From assembly GCF_015223055.1 (NCBI RefSeq), contig NZ_JADFBX010000001.1, positions 1,054,001-1,118,000 of the forward strand: DNA of 64,000 nt, written 5' to 3'. Each line of letters starts with the position of its first letter. The first letter of the stretch is position 1. Of the stretch, positions 54,340-62,266 are shown piece after piece. Below the pieces are notes generated by a model. The model worked only from the letters and a program-made list of their open reading frames with translations, was not told the DNA's origin and did not search any database. The DNA comes from Pedobacter sp. MC2016-24 (GTDB lineage: Bacteria; Bacteroidota; Bacteroidia; Sphingobacteriales; Sphingobacteriaceae). A program made the translations under genes and the position numbers.

Positions 54340-54912
54340 TTAAAGGATTAAAAATAGCAAAAGGGAGCATAAAAACAGGCGTAATAAAGACACTTTAAAT
54401 TTTTTAAGCGCTATTGTCATCTGCCTTTCTACTGTTTTCTCAGAAATACCAAGCTTTTTAGAAATTTCCTTGTTACTTAGATGCTCATTTCGACTTAAAT
54501 CAAAAACTTCACGACATCTTTCTGGCAATTCTGAAGTAAATTGAGCAAGAGCAGCTTTTAACTCTTTCAATTCCATTTCGCTATTTACATTATTGAATGA
54601 AGGTTCTACAGTTTCCAGCTGATCCAGAAAAGACTGACGGTTTTTTAACGTACGAATGACATTTGTGACCTTATATTTTACGGCTGAAACGAGATAAGAC
54701 TTTAAAGATACGATTTCAAGCGCACCTTTTTTGTTCCAGATCCAAACAAACACATCCTGAACCACATCCATACAGGCATCGTGATCCTGGAGCATATTGA
54801 AAGCGGCAAGGTACATTGCAGACCAATTTCTGCGATATATCTCGTCAAAAGCAGCTCTGTCGCCATTATTCAACAGATCGACCAAGTCGCTATCTGAATA
54901 CTCCCTGTACAT
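54340..54912 (-). CDS. ECF sigma factor of PUL C
   Basis: 190 residues. Region 2 about 15-80 (AFDEIYRRNWSAMYLAAFNML, CMDVVQDVFVWIWNKKG), region 4 about 122-172 (LPERCREVFDLSRNEHLSNKEISKKLGISEKTVERQMTIALKKFK). It ends in a strongly hydrophobic tail (LLRLFLCSLLLFLIL) that could insert in the inner membrane. A TAAATTTG box at 54932-54939 predicts a leader of about 14 nt. Confidence 0.93.
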   Translation of the reverse strand: MYREYSDSDLVDLLNNGDRAAFDEIYRRNWSAMYLAAFNMLQDHDACMDVVQDVFVWIWNKKGALEIVSLKSYLVSAVKYKVTNVIRTLKNRQSFLDQLETVEPSFNNVNSEMELKELKAALAQFTSELPERCREVFDLSRNEHLSNKEISKKLGISEKTVERQMTIALKKFKVSLLRLFLCSLLLFLIL

Positions 54913-55248
54913 CTCCGTAATTTTCCAAAATCAAATTTAATAAATATAAATCTGATAAGTAAATGGAGTGTAATTCAATATACTTAGCTGTACTGCTTTA
55001 GGTTTGCTAAGTTCGGCATAACCGGATGACATCCTGGTCATTTTTGCAATATGTCTGGTTTGGTAACCATAGGCCTTACGGTTGGGTAAAACTTTGACTA
55101 GGAAACTCCTGTTTGGTATCCTTTTGTTACGAGCCAGACCCCACCCAGATCCAGACCAGAATCAAACGTGAACTAAAAGTATATGGCAAGATCAAAAAAT
55201 AGCGCGGTTTTCATCCTAAGTTTAGTTCAGGATCCTGTAAGTATACGA
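54913..55248. other. Intergenic region between PUL C sigma and histidine kinase genes
   Basis: Apart from the sigma-gene -7 box at 54932-54939 I see nothing I can name in these 336 bp: no strong hairpin, tRNA or convincing ORF. The right half reads through many stops on both strands. The base composition of 55100-55160 is somewhat richer in GC than the flanks, possibly a decayed coding remnant. Confidence 0.4.
54932..54939 (-). promoter_or_regulatory. -7 element of the PUL C sigma gene
   Basis: TAAATTTG, a perfect TAnnTTTG, 19 bp before the ATG at 54912. No convincing -33 element at the expected 19-20 bp distance. Confidence 0.5.
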
Positions 55249-56337
55249 TTACAACAAATTGTTATGATGTTTTAGGAAGATCTTAAATACAGAGCCCCGG
55301 CCTGGTTCACTTTCCAACGCGATCCTACCACCTGCAGCCGTCACAACCGTATTCACCAGGTACAATCCCACGCCAGAACCTTCATAATTTACATTAGCCC
55401 GCTTAAATTTTTCAAATATGGACTGTTGCTCCTCCAGGGTCATTCCAATCCCGTTATCCGTAACGCTGATCATAGCGTAGCCGTTTTCTTCTGCACACCT
55501 GATCGTAACTTCAGGGCAACGGTCAGCTGGGGTATACTTAATGGCATTACTAAGCAGGTTATAAATTATACTCCTTAACTTTCTGCGAACAAAGGTGATT
55601 TCCGGGCACTGAATATCCTGGAGAATAACTGCTCCCGATTCCAATATCTGGGGTGCAAGCGTCAATCTCACGTCTTCCAAGATATTTCCCAGATCCAGTA
55701 ATTCCTCATTCGCCTGCTGCCGTTGCTTCTTCCACCTTGAGTCGATTAATTCACTGATCACGTTTTTCATGGCCGTTAAGCTGTTTTCAACGTTGTTCAA
55801 TAACACCGGAAATTTTTCCATACTTTTTTCAGGCAACTTTTTCAGCATTTGGATTGTCAGCCCCAGGCCCAGAATCGGGTTTTTGATGTCATGGGCAATG
55901 GTATCCAGCAACAGTTCGTGTTCAGCAATGAGTTTTTCCTGTTCTTTAAGGTCACGAACCCTGGGAGTAATGTCCACAAAGGTAATAATGACCCCGTTGG
56001 TCTTATTTTCTTTGCGCACCTGGTAAGGTAAAATATTCATTTGATACCAGCGCAGATCCGTAGTTTGTATCTCTTTTTCCAAAATCCTGCCTGTACTAAT
56101 CACCACTTTGATGTTATCAATGATCGTCGGATATCTGAAATTTTCCTGAATTTCTGCCATCGGTTTTCCAACAAATCCTTCCTCTAGCTTGAATTGCTTC
56201 ATTGCCGGCGGAGTGAATTTCCTCAGCACAAGATTTGCATCCACGAAAAGTTGAGGAATAATCGTATTACTAAAGTAATTTTCCAATTCGTCGTTCAGTT
56301 CTATGAGTGCGCTGATTTGTTGATTCTTATTTTGCAT
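55249..56337 (-). CDS. Soluble PAS-domain sensor histidine kinase
   Basis: 362 residues with no membrane segment, so a cytoplasmic sensor. A CheR-associated type PAS domain covers about 20-125 (LFVDANLVLRKFTPPAMKQF, GVIITFVDIT). The HisKA dimerisation helix has phospho-acceptor His149 in IAHDIKNPILGL. The ATPase domain has N264 (NLLSNAIKY), DNGIGM at 294-299 and GSGVGLYLV at 320-328. It is divergent from a NarL-type response regulator gene 222 bp away, its probable partner. No ligand-binding cofactor motif is recognisable in the PAS domain. Confidence 0.92.
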   Translation of the reverse strand: MQNKNQQISALIELNDELENYFSNTIIPQLFVDANLVLRKFTPPAMKQFKLEEGFVGKPMAEIQENFRYPTIIDNIKVVISTGRILEKEIQTTDLRWYQMNILPYQVRKENKTNGVIITFVDITPRVRDLKEQEKLIAEHELLLDTIAHDIKNPILGLGLTIQMLKKLPEKSMEKFPVLLNNVENSLTAMKNVISELIDSRWKKQRQQANEELLDLGNILEDVRLTLAPQILESGAVILQDIQCPEITFVRRKLRSIIYNLLSNAIKYTPADRCPEVTIRCAEENGYAMISVTDNGIGMTLEEQQSIFEKFKRANVNYEGSGVGLYLVNTVVTAAGGRIALESEPGRGSVFKIFLKHHNNLL

Positions 56338-56340
56338 TGC

Positions 56341-56529
56341 TTGAATTTAAATTTGCTTTTGGCAGGGACTCCTAAGCTATACAACAACCAGCAAGCTTCA
56401 AAGTTTGCCACCGAAGAAAGTCTGCTATCCAAAAAAAATGTAGTCGGAACGGCAGGATTAAAAGAAATGGAAGATGACAAAACTGGAGAACTTCAACTTG
56501 GTATAAATTACGGAGAAAACAAACCATAA
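56341..56529 (+). CDS. Possible 62-residue peptide with TTG start, upstream of the response regulator
   Basis: The plus frame from TTG 56341 to TAA 56529 encodes a peptide with ordinary amino-acid composition (AGTPKLYNNQQASKFATEES, VVGTAGLKEMEDDKTGELQL). It lies in the 222-bp gap between kinase and regulator, ending 30 bp before the regulator ATG. It has no ATG outside the antisense overlap with the kinase and no recognised family. It could equally be a non-coding promoter region or the 3' remnant of a lost gene. Confidence 0.25.
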   Translation: MNLNLLLAGTPKLYNNQQASKFATEESLLSKKNVVGTAGLKEMEDDKTGELQLGINYGENKP

Positions 56530-56559
56530 CACAAAAATGTTATTGAGAGCAAAAACACT

Positions 56560-57210
56560 ATGCTAAAAATATTGCTTGCAGAAGATCATAATATCGTCCG
56601 TAGTGGCATCAGAAGCCTATTAGAGGACGACGAGTCCATTGCTATTGTTGCGGAGGCGGTTGACGGCTCACAGGCACTTGATTACATCAAGAACAATGAA
56701 CCCATAGACATTGTATTAACCGATATCGACATGCCGGTAATGGATGGGATCTCACTGATCAGAGAAGTAAAAAAGTTAAATCCGCATATCAAAATTGTCA
56801 TTCTTTCAATGCACGATAATGAGAAGTATGTGGCTCAGGCTTTTGAGGCGGGGGCCTCAGGTTATCTGCTGAAAAACGTAGCAGCTGATGAACTAATTTT
56901 TGCTTTGAAATATATCAATCGTGGTGGCAGGTATGTGTGTGCCGAGTTGTCTATGTCCATGCTTGCAAGTGTGCTAAAAAGAGTAACTAGCTCAATTTCA
57001 GCAGCAAAAAGTGCTGTGGATTTTTCCAGTCGTGAAATCCAGGTGTTGGAACTGATTGCAGAAGGACTGACCAACCAGGAGATGTCTGACCGCTTATTCA
57101 TTTCAAAGCGCACTGTTGAAGGTCACCGGCAAAGTCTGACGGATAAGACAGGCTGTCGTAACACCGCAGCGCTAATCCGGTATGCGATGATAAACGATAT
57201 CGTTCAATAA
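56560..57210 (+). CDS. NarL/FixJ-type response regulator
   Basis: 216 residues. Receiver domain 1-120 with acidic pocket AED (7-9), phospho-acceptor Asp55 in VLTDIDMPVMDG and Lys105 in YLLKN. LuxR-type HTH about 148-210 (FSSREIQVLELIAEGLTNQEMSDRLFISKRTVEGHRQSLTDKTG). It binds DNA as a phosphorylated dimer. The presumed partner is the divergent PAS kinase. Its target genes are unknown; the stand-alone ECF sigma gene downstream is convergent with it. Confidence 0.94.
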   Translation: MLKILLAEDHNIVRSGIRSLLEDDESIAIVAEAVDGSQALDYIKNNEPIDIVLTDIDMPVMDGISLIREVKKLNPHIKIVILSMHDNEKYVAQAFEAGASGYLLKNVAADELIFALKYINRGGRYVCAELSMSMLASVLKRVTSSISAAKSAVDFSSREIQVLELIAEGLTNQEMSDRLFISKRTVEGHRQSLTDKTGCRNTAALIRYAMINDIVQ

Positions 57211-57255
57211 ATCAACAGATTACCTATACATTAAGCACTATCCAGGTTATGAAAC

Positions 57256-57279
57256 AAAAAGCCCGGCTGTTCGCCGGGC
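57256..57279 (-). terminator. Intrinsic terminator of the stand-alone ECF sigma gene
   Basis: GCCCGGC (57261-57267) pairs with GCCGGGC (57273-57279) around a 5-nt loop. On the minus strand the stem is followed by TTTTTG. It lies 12 bp after the sigma stop and also separates the convergent response regulator gene. Confidence 0.85.
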
Positions 57280-57290
57280 AAATTAGGGTA

Positions 57291-57812
57291 TCAGTTGATG
57301 AAACTGCTGGAACTGTACATTTTTAACTGGTTTTTCAAAGCCTGTCTGGCCATATGAATCCGTGTTTTGACTGTTCCGATAGGAATATCTAACTCATCTG
57401 CAATCTCATGGTATTTATACCCTTCAAAATACCGGAGAAAAGGCACTGCATAAACAGATGGAAGATTCGCCAGGGCTTTATTAATATCTTCCATGATAAA
57501 AGTATTTTCACCTAAATTTTTAGCAGCGTTTTTCTGTGTCTGAAAGATAGAAACATCTTCTACCGTCGAAATTACGATTTTACGTCTTGCCCCACTCCGG
57601 TAACTGTTAATGAAAGTATTCTTCATAATGGTATAAAGCCATGCACGAAGATTGGTCCCCTGCTGATAAAGGTCTACATACCTAATGGCCTTGATGATGG
57701 TATCCTGTACCAGGTCGTTAGCGTCGTCTACGTCATTGGTGAACTTCAACGCAAAACTTTCCAGGCATGACCGTTGACTGCAGATTTCTTGATTTAAATT
57801 AATTGTGCTCAT
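57291..57812 (-). CDS. Stand-alone ECF sigma factor (RpoE-like)
   Basis: 173 residues: region 2 about 15-80 (ALKFTNDVDDANDLVQDTIIKAIRYVDLYQQGTNLRAWLYTIM), region 4 about 112-165 (LPSVYAVPFLRYFEGYKYHEIADELDIPIGTVKTRIHMARQAL). Unlike the three PUL sigma factors it has no FecR or other anti-sigma gene beside it, and its conserved QGTNLRAWLYTIM region 2 resembles general RpoE-like factors. It probably serves a stress or housekeeping-type regulon (inference). Confidence 0.92.
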   Translation of the reverse strand: MSTINLNQEICSQRSCLESFALKFTNDVDDANDLVQDTIIKAIRYVDLYQQGTNLRAWLYTIMKNTFINSYRSGARRKIVISTVEDVSIFQTQKNAAKNLGENTFIMEDINKALANLPSVYAVPFLRYFEGYKYHEIADELDIPIGTVKTRIHMARQALKNQLKMYSSSSFIN

Positions 57813-58055
57813 AGGGAGAGATGTTTACATTTCAAATGCTTTTCATCCGATAAATCACAAAGCCCATACCAGTACCCATGCAAAAAAATGCTGAGCTAGC
57901 TTCATGACCTCCCCAGTGCCCTGGTGAGCACTTTTCACGTAGTTTACGCAAGAAAAACACGTAAAATCGATATAAAAAAGGTAGTTAGCCCCTGAGGACT
58001 AAAAAAGACAAGAGGGCTTGGTTTTTAAGCTATTGATTACAACCTCAAGCTTTTT

Positions 58056-58238
58056 TCAGTCAAAACAACTGAATAAGATGCGATTCGATTTCATGAGTTG
58101 CTTTAGAAAAATAGATACGGGCACCTGTGCCCAGATTAAACCGGATTTGAATGTCGCGGTCAGACCTCCAGACCAAATGTTAACAGCAGACACCAGCAGT
58201 AATAAAAGGAATAATTTAAATACCTGATGTTTCTGCAT
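58056..58238 (-). CDS. Candidate 60-residue exported peptide
   Basis: The ATG at 58238 opens a 60-codon frame with a basic start and a hydrophobic run (MQKHQVFKLFLLLLLVSAVN) typical of a signal peptide or membrane anchor. A mature part with KSGLIWAQVPVSIFLKQL and one Cys near the end follows. A full promoter (TTTG, 19 bp, TAAATTTG) ends 26 bp upstream and gives a leader of about 20 nt, which favours a real transcript. No family is recognised; the transcript might instead be a small RNA. After the stop there is only a weak 4-5 bp stem followed by TTTTTT. Confidence 0.4.
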   Translation of the reverse strand: MQKHQVFKLFLLLLLVSAVNIWSGGLTATFKSGLIWAQVPVSIFLKQLMKSNRILFSCFD

Positions 58239-58263
58239 CGCAATTAAGGTGGTTTGTGCGTTC

Positions 58264-58294
58264 CAAATTTACTGGATTGACAATCGGGTACAAA
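58264..58294 (-). promoter_or_regulatory. Consensus promoter in the 57813-58448 gap
   Basis: On the minus strand TTTG (58294-58291) is followed after 19 bp by TAAATTTG (58271-58264). This is the complete Bacteroidota sigma consensus, and the only complete one I found in the window. It reads toward the 60-codon ORF at 58056-58238. Confidence 0.6.
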
Positions 58295-58448
58295 TGGCTA
58301 TAAATAACCATTTTTAATACTACAGAACAGCGTTACTGCCCCCTTTTTGACCGACATTTATGCTAAAAATGCACCAAACGATTATCTATTGTCTTTTTTG
58401 ATATTTATTGTACGATTCGTCGGCATTTTCGAGATCAAACAACCTCGC

Positions 58449-59540
58449 CTATTTCCGATTCTTTTGAAGAGGTATTTTCAGGGCTAATGCTAAAGGCCAA
58501 TCTCCTAAAACAGCTTCCCTGGAATAGCTTTTAGCTTCTTCTAAACTTAGGGCACGCAAGCCCGCCCATTTTGCCCTGAAGCTCATGTCGGCACCTTTGC
58601 CCGTATTGTTATATTCATACAAATGAAGTTTGTCACTCGTAGCCGCATAGGTCATGTTCCAGGTTGTAGGCCAGCCCTCAGGATGCATTTGTTCGCACAT
58701 TTCAGAATTTAAGATGGCTACTTTTGGATAATTGTGCCATGGGCGACCGATTGCGATTTTACGACCGTCATCTCCTTGTCTCGGACTATTGTCAACATAA
58801 GTAAAGTTACATTGATTAAAGACATATCCATAGAATTGGGTGTCAGGTGTAGAAGGAGCTGTAACCCATCCACCACCATAGCTACGGATTTCACAGGACT
58901 GAAAATAGCCAATCCCGCCCCCATAGATGTAATCTGTACGTCCCAAAATCAGACAACCCACAAAATAATTGAGCATACCATCTTTACCCAATAAAATCGT
59001 ATCCTGATATCCCAGGATATTACAATTGGTAAAAATTAGTTTGTCACCTTTTAAGGTCAATGCCAAAGCCTGGCCCACCGGACCGGCAGTATTCGATATG
59101 GTCAGATTTTCCGCAATGAAATTATTGGCCAGTACAGTTAATGTTGCTGAAGTCCGGATCAGTTCTTTGTTGTCTTTCCACAGGGCCCAGGATTCTACCG
59201 GGCATTTGTTTCCGGATGCTTCGCTTTTACAGTCGTAAAGGTGATAGCTTATCACTGTTTTTTCACGTGATTCACCCAGGATTGTCAGGTTAATTTTGCT
59301 GGCGGGAACAATTAACTTTTCTGTGTTGTACGTGCCATTTTTAATGAGCATTACCGTTCGCTTTGTATTATTGTCGGGCACTGCATTGATTGCTTCCTGA
59401 ATGGATTTATATTGCCCGCTTCCGTCCAAAGCAACTACAATATCTGCTTTAGGTAAATGCTTTGCGGCTTTCGCTTTTGTAAAAATCAGCAAACTGAATA
59501 AGACGCAGGTTAGTAAAACTGGAGTTTTTAGTGGTTTCAT
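58449..59540 (-). CDS. Pectin methylesterase, CE8
   Basis: 363 residues, exported (signal peptide to TKAKA). Right-handed beta-helix signatures are present: DGSGQYKSIQEAINAVPDN at the start, QALAL (157-161), GYQDTILLG with acid/base Asp180, GRTDYIYGGG with nucleophile Asp203, and GRPW with Arg266. It removes methyl esters from homogalacturonan, giving methanol and free galacturonate for lyases or hydrolases. It is 5 bp after the CE12 gene and last in the pectin operon. GRTDYIYG replaces the commoner G-V-D-F-I-F-G, a variation seen in bacterial members. Confidence 0.93.
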   Translation of the reverse strand: MKPLKTPVLLTCVLFSLLIFTKAKAAKHLPKADIVVALDGSGQYKSIQEAINAVPDNNTKRTVMLIKNGTYNTEKLIVPASKINLTILGESREKTVISYHLYDCKSEASGNKCPVESWALWKDNKELIRTSATLTVLANNFIAENLTISNTAGPVGQALALTLKGDKLIFTNCNILGYQDTILLGKDGMLNYFVGCLILGRTDYIYGGGIGYFQSCEIRSYGGGWVTAPSTPDTQFYGYVFNQCNFTYVDNSPRQGDDGRKIAIGRPWHNYPKVAILNSEMCEQMHPEGWPTTWNMTYAATSDKLHLYEYNNTGKGADMSFRAKWAGLRALSLEEAKSYSREAVLGDWPLALALKIPLQKNRK

Positions 59541-59545
59541 TTATA

Positions 59546-60337
59546 CTATTTATTTGGTTTCAGATAAGTATTCAATGGGCATTCTTTTATTCCCTTTAAG
59601 CCTTCCATGACACATTTGGCATTCAGCTCTGCACCTTTCAGATTGGTATGCGTGCCATCAACAGGGAAAAATGTTTGAACTGCTTCAGGCCCCATTTCTA
59701 CCCAATGCTTGGCAATAATACGGTTCAGATTGATAAAATAAGCACCTTCTTTTTTTGCTACAGCTTCTGCCCATTCCGGATATTCGGCCTCCTTTACCAC
59801 CTGGCCTTTTTCCCATTTGTTGCGCGGCACCAATGAACAGATGATGGGAACGGCCCCCTTTTGTTTGGCTTCTTTGACAAATTTACTAAGATACCAGCCG
59901 TAGGTATGAACAAGTTCTTTCTGATGCGTCCGGATGCTGATGATCTCTTTGGTCTCTTCACCAATCCCCAACAAAGACCCTTTCTGTTTGGTGGTATCAT
60001 CTACACCGGCATGGTCATTATGCCCGAACTGCATCAGGACAAAATCACCTTTTTTCAAAGTAGCTAAAATTTTGTCCCACCTGCCATCCAAAATAAAGGT
60101 CCGGGTACTGGTCCCTGCTTTGGCATGGTTGCGGATAGCCAATTTATTGGAATCCAGATAAGGATACAACAGGCTTCCCCAGCCCCAATATTCATTTCGG
60201 CCGTTGCCGTCGCTATTTTGCACGGTTGAATCACCGATGATGTAGAGCACCGGTCTATCCAACGGTTTAAATGCTGTTATGATCAGCAATAAAAAGACAA
60301 AGCAAATGCTTTGCTTAAAAATCTTTGTTGTGTTCAT
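59546..60337 (-). CDS. CE12 rhamnogalacturonan acetylesterase (SGNH hydrolase)
   Basis: 263 residues with signal peptide (IKQS...ITAFKP). All SGNH blocks are present: Ser37 in IIGDSTVQ, Gly75 in AKAGTSTRTF, Asn107 in FGHNDH, and Asp227 with His230 in VDGTHTN. CE12 members remove O-acetyl groups from rhamnogalacturonan I. It follows susD after a 120-bp gap with a strong inverted repeat and precedes the CE8 gene, so both esterases prepare pectin for depolymerisation. Confidence 0.92.
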   Translation of the reverse strand: MNTTKIFKQSICFVFLLLIITAFKPLDRPVLYIIGDSTVQNSDGNGRNEYWGWGSLLYPYLDSNKLAIRNHAKAGTSTRTFILDGRWDKILATLKKGDFVLMQFGHNDHAGVDDTTKQKGSLLGIGEETKEIISIRTHQKELVHTYGWYLSKFVKEAKQKGAVPIICSLVPRNKWEKGQVVKEAEYPEWAEAVAKKEGAYFINLNRIIAKHWVEMGPEAVQTFFPVDGTHTNLKGAELNAKCVMEGLKGIKECPLNTYLKPNK

Positions 60338-60389
60338 CTTATCTATTATATATTGAAAAAACTCAGGTCGGCTTGAATTTTAGGCAAAT

Positions 60390-60439
60390 CGTCATTCTGA
60401 ATTTATCTTGCTTATCAGCAAAGTAAATTCAGAATGACG
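60390..60439 (-). repeat. 16-bp perfect inverted repeat between susD and the esterase genes
   Basis: Arms CGTCATTCTGAATTTA (60390-60405) and its exact complement (60424-60439) enclose 18 bp. It lies 18 bp after the susD stop. In the transcript it would form a stable hairpin that may protect the susCD message or limit expression of the esterases. The core GTCATTCTGAA resembles interspersed palindromes of Sphingobacteriaceae genomes (recollection, to be checked). Confidence 0.8.
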
Positions 60440-60457
60440 AGCGTACCTCATGTCCCG

Positions 60458-62254
60458 TTAATAACCGTAATCTTGCTTTAAGTTAGGATTTAGATCTGTA
60501 ATACTTTTATGTATGGGCAATACTTCTGAATGATTTGATTTAAAAGAACGGCCTAGCTTTTCAATGAAACCTCCGGCCGTGGTTGTTAAGTTTTGTCTCC
60601 AGTCTACCCGGATATAACCTGTAGGATTTGTAGTTGCGTTGTATAAAGGTGTTGGTGCCACTGCAGGATCGGGCAGATAGTACCCTGTTCCCGGATAAAA
60701 CTCAAACTCTTCCCCAACATTCCGGTAATACAAGTATCTTGCATATTTGGTTGTTGTATTCACGATGGCTGTCATGGCTGTTTTGGCATCCTGTAATTTA
60801 GCCCCAAGCGAATTCCACCTGATGAGATCATACTTTCTGATCCCCTCGCCGCCCAATTCAAAAGAACGTTCTTTTACCAATGCATTAAAAAAGCCTATTT
60901 TATCAGTTGGTGTTACGCCAACTTTAGACAAATTGCCTGCAAAAGCCCTTTTTCTAACATCCTCAAAAGCTTTGATTGCGGAAGCATCAGGAGCGCCATT
61001 AATTTCATTTACAGCTTCTGCATACATCAATAAGATATCGGAATACCGCAGCATCACCCAATTGATACCCAGTGTTTGTGTCGCACCAGCTATGATTGGC
61101 CTCCAGTCGCGCCTGTATTTACCGTCGTTCATCTCGGTCATTCTGGCCGGACTCTTCAAATTATTGATGTCAATGTTATAATTTGCAATGGTGACATCCC
61201 TACGCGGATCTGCGGGGTCAAAAGCATAAAAATAACTGGGTGTTGGATTTTGAGCACCACCGCCAGGTCCATATCTGGACCCATCGGCAATGCGCGTTCC
61301 ATTCGCCCGGCCCAATTTACTGTCATAGTTTGCATTTCCACCGGCCTGTGCCACTTCCAGCATACGCTCCCCATAACTATTGTCGAGTACCAATTCATTT
61401 AATTTTTTAAACACATCATAGAAGCTCGGATTCAGGGTATGTTGACCTGATTTCATAATCGTATCACATTCATCTCTTGTGATCGTATAATATTTAATAT
61501 AATCAGGTAAACGTTCCATTAAATTAGAGCTTCTTCTGAGCATGTAGCCACCTCTAAAAAGTGCTATACGGGCGCGCATACCACGAGCAGCGCCCTGTGT
61601 TAAACGTTCGTCAATGGTAACTTCTTTTCTCCAGGGCAGCAAACGTTCTGCGATGAGCAAATCGGCTAAAATCTGATCGTAAACTACCTCACTGTTTACT
61701 TTTGGCAGGTTGAAGTCCATGCCCGATACAGAAGGTTCGGTTTGAAGTGGCACATCACCCCAGTTTTTCACCAGTTCAAAGTAATAGATCGCCCTCAATG
61801 CCAATGCTTCGGCATACATTCTTCTCAATTCTTTCTTGTCTGCTGCTGAACCATTGTTGTAAGCAGGCATTAAAGGAATATACTTAATGCAAAGATTTGC
61901 ACGTTCTATTCCATTGTATTCCCTGATGAAAGTTGCGGCCAGTTCACTGTTTCCCCCATCGGCTACGTACCTTGCCAAACCCCTGGCACCGGCATCCACA
62001 TCACCACTTCTTGAAAATTCATCGGTATCATTAGGAAAAACAATAGCCTGTCGCTGCCCATAACCATCGTCGCCAGCCAGGAGCTGATAAACGCCCATAA
62101 TTGCAGAGTTCACACTGGAGACATTGCTAAAAACGTCATCTGGAGAAAATGCAGACTCTGGTTTAACATCAAGATAATTTTTACAAGCGCCAAAAAGCAC
62201 TGAGATCGCAGTTACTGTAACTGCCACACCTATTTTAAATGAGCTAAATTTCAT
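60458..62254 (-). CDS. SusD-family lipoprotein of the pectin PUL
   Basis: 598 residues with lipid Cys24 in LFGACKNYLD. Typical stretches are YAEALALRAIYYFELVKNWGDVPL, MLRYSDILLMYAEAVNEING, ERSFELGGEGIRKYDLIRWNSL and the terminal LNPNLKQDYGY. It starts 12 bp after the susC stop. Its ligand is probably a rhamnogalacturonan or homogalacturonan fragment, given the downstream CE12 and CE8 genes. Confidence 0.94.
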   Translation of the reverse strand: MKFSSFKIGVAVTVTAISVLFGACKNYLDVKPESAFSPDDVFSNVSSVNSAIMGVYQLLAGDDGYGQRQAIVFPNDTDEFSRSGDVDAGARGLARYVADGGNSELAATFIREYNGIERANLCIKYIPLMPAYNNGSAADKKELRRMYAEALALRAIYYFELVKNWGDVPLQTEPSVSGMDFNLPKVNSEVVYDQILADLLIAERLLPWRKEVTIDERLTQGAARGMRARIALFRGGYMLRRSSNLMERLPDYIKYYTITRDECDTIMKSGQHTLNPSFYDVFKKLNELVLDNSYGERMLEVAQAGGNANYDSKLGRANGTRIADGSRYGPGGGAQNPTPSYFYAFDPADPRRDVTIANYNIDINNLKSPARMTEMNDGKYRRDWRPIIAGATQTLGINWVMLRYSDILLMYAEAVNEINGAPDASAIKAFEDVRKRAFAGNLSKVGVTPTDKIGFFNALVKERSFELGGEGIRKYDLIRWNSLGAKLQDAKTAMTAIVNTTTKYARYLYYRNVGEEFEFYPGTGYYLPDPAVAPTPLYNATTNPTGYIRVDWRQNLTTTAGGFIEKLGRSFKSNHSEVLPIHKSITDLNPNLKQDYGY

Positions 62255-62266
62255 ATTATATTTTTA

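Larger units (their letters stand above)
57813..58448. other. Intergenic region between ECF sigma and pectinesterase genes
   Basis: This 636-bp gap holds a consensus promoter (58264-58294) reading into a 60-codon ORF (58056-58238). The remainder (57813-58055 and 58295-58448) shows no tRNA, strong hairpin or credible gene. I found no clear terminator for the pectin operon after 58449. Confidence 0.5.

Noticed and set aside
56194..56529. 111-codon plus frame with an ATG start
   Set aside because: Its first half is antisense to the histidine kinase; only the part from 56341 could be a gene, and that is listed with low confidence.
57813..58448. Additional PUL 1-type activator sites (TTGTAC and GTACAAA fragments near 58290 and 58405)
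   Set aside because: Only 7-8 bases match, there is no tandem copy at 21 bp and no associated -7 box in the right place.
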